In this document: one piece after another, positions 5,232-5,507 of the stretch
Layout: every line of letters starts with the position of its first letter
Position numbering within the stretch: the stretch's first letter is position 1
DNA from: Acidimicrobiales bacterium
GTDB taxonomy: Bacteria > Actinomycetota > Acidimicrobiia > Acidimicrobiales > JABEUL01
DNA: 5,507 nucleotides
Reading direction: 5' to 3'
Assembly (NCBI GenBank): GCA_027451605.1
Contig: DAIDJA010000133.1
Coordinates: 1 to 5,507, forward strand
Position numbers and translations under genes: made by a program
The notes under the pieces: model-generated
Databases searched by the model: none
What the model was told of the DNA's origin: nothing
What the model saw: the letters and a program-made list of their open reading frames with translations, nothing else

Positions 5232-5507
5232 CTACGGTTTGGCCGGTAATTTTTTTTCTGAAGACTTTTGCCCCAGCGGAGTAACCAGAAAGATCGCCAC
5301 AAATGTCATGATCGCTAAAAACATAAAGGACATAAAGGGAGACTTTACCAGAACCTGAACAATCAGGGCAATGATTAATCCTCCACCGTTTCCCGCCAGC
5401 CATACCAGGCCGCTTGCAATCCCGGTGGCACCTTTGGCCGACCTGTCTGCCAAATCAAGTATGGTCGGAAGTGCGCCTATAAGCAGAAATCCGCCTAATG
5501 CCATGGC
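5232..5507 (-). CDS. MFS transporter, C-terminal fragment (5' end outside the window)
   Basis: The last 91 residues of a major facilitator superfamily permease. The frame is open to the right edge (GCC before the internal ATG at 5504), so the true start lies beyond the window and that ATG is not it. Three hydrophobic segments are visible, matching helices 10 to 12: residues about 2-20, 28-54 and 57-78 of the fragment. Recognisable features are GALPTILDLADR followed by ASGLVWLAGNGGG in the penultimate helix, a glycine-rich pattern I associate with MFS carriers of actinobacteria. The tail KSSEKKLPAKP is a short basic cytoplasmic end and the stop is TAG. Substrate and direction of transport cannot be inferred from this fragment. 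It is not in an operon with the helicase. Confidence 0.8.
   Translation of the reverse strand, partial: AMALGGFLLIGALPTILDLADRSAKGATGIASGLVWLAGNGGGLIIALIVQVLVKSPFMSFMFLAIMTFVAIFLVTPLGQKSSEKKLPAKP

Overview
The window reads as part of a moderately AT-rich bacterial chromosome, probably from an actinomycete (Actinomycetota). That assignment is an inference from protein style. The GntR–ATPase–permease cassette, and in particular the permease, looks like the YtrA-type cassettes I know from actinobacteria (WRQ near the N-terminus, WGAP, TQS.TKKKW, and YQPANRYWPF near the C-terminus). The DEAD-box helicase (opening F..LGVP..L...L...GI..PF.IQ) and the fragment of a major facilitator permease also have actinobacterial looks. 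GC is about 32% in the left non-coding block by hand count and 40-55% in sampled lines of the helicase gene, which is low for that phylum. I cannot name a genus.

Layout. Positions 1-883 contain no supportable gene. They are very AT-rich and hold several inverted repeats, an 18-bp perfect palindrome and a short tandem direct repeat. Positions 884-3236 are a tight three-gene operon on the minus strand: a YtrA-family GntR repressor, then an ABC ATPase, then a six-helix ABC-2-like permease. Both junctions overlap (ATGA, then TAATG). The operon has a convincing promoter at 3283-3310 and, just downstream of it, four tandem 8-bp units that are a good candidate for the repressor's operator. Positions 3237-3681 are a divergent intergenic region with AT-rich repeats and a hairpin leader. 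Positions 3682-5163 encode a DEAD-box RNA helicase on the plus strand with a long basic, disordered-looking C-terminal tail. After a 68-bp convergent spacer, positions 5232-5507 carry the C-terminal end of an MFS transporter on the minus strand, which runs off the right edge.

How the genes work together. The regulator, ATPase and permease form one self-regulated unit: the repressor most likely senses envelope or antibiotic stress (directly or indirectly) and releases expression of an exporter. The helicase is an independent housekeeping or cold-adaptation gene acting on structured RNA. The MFS gene is a separate unit.

I found no mobile element, CRISPR array, tRNA or rRNA. The operon is of a known general type. 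The parts that look least described are the 8-bp periodic array at its start site and the repeat-rich 883-bp block downstream of it.
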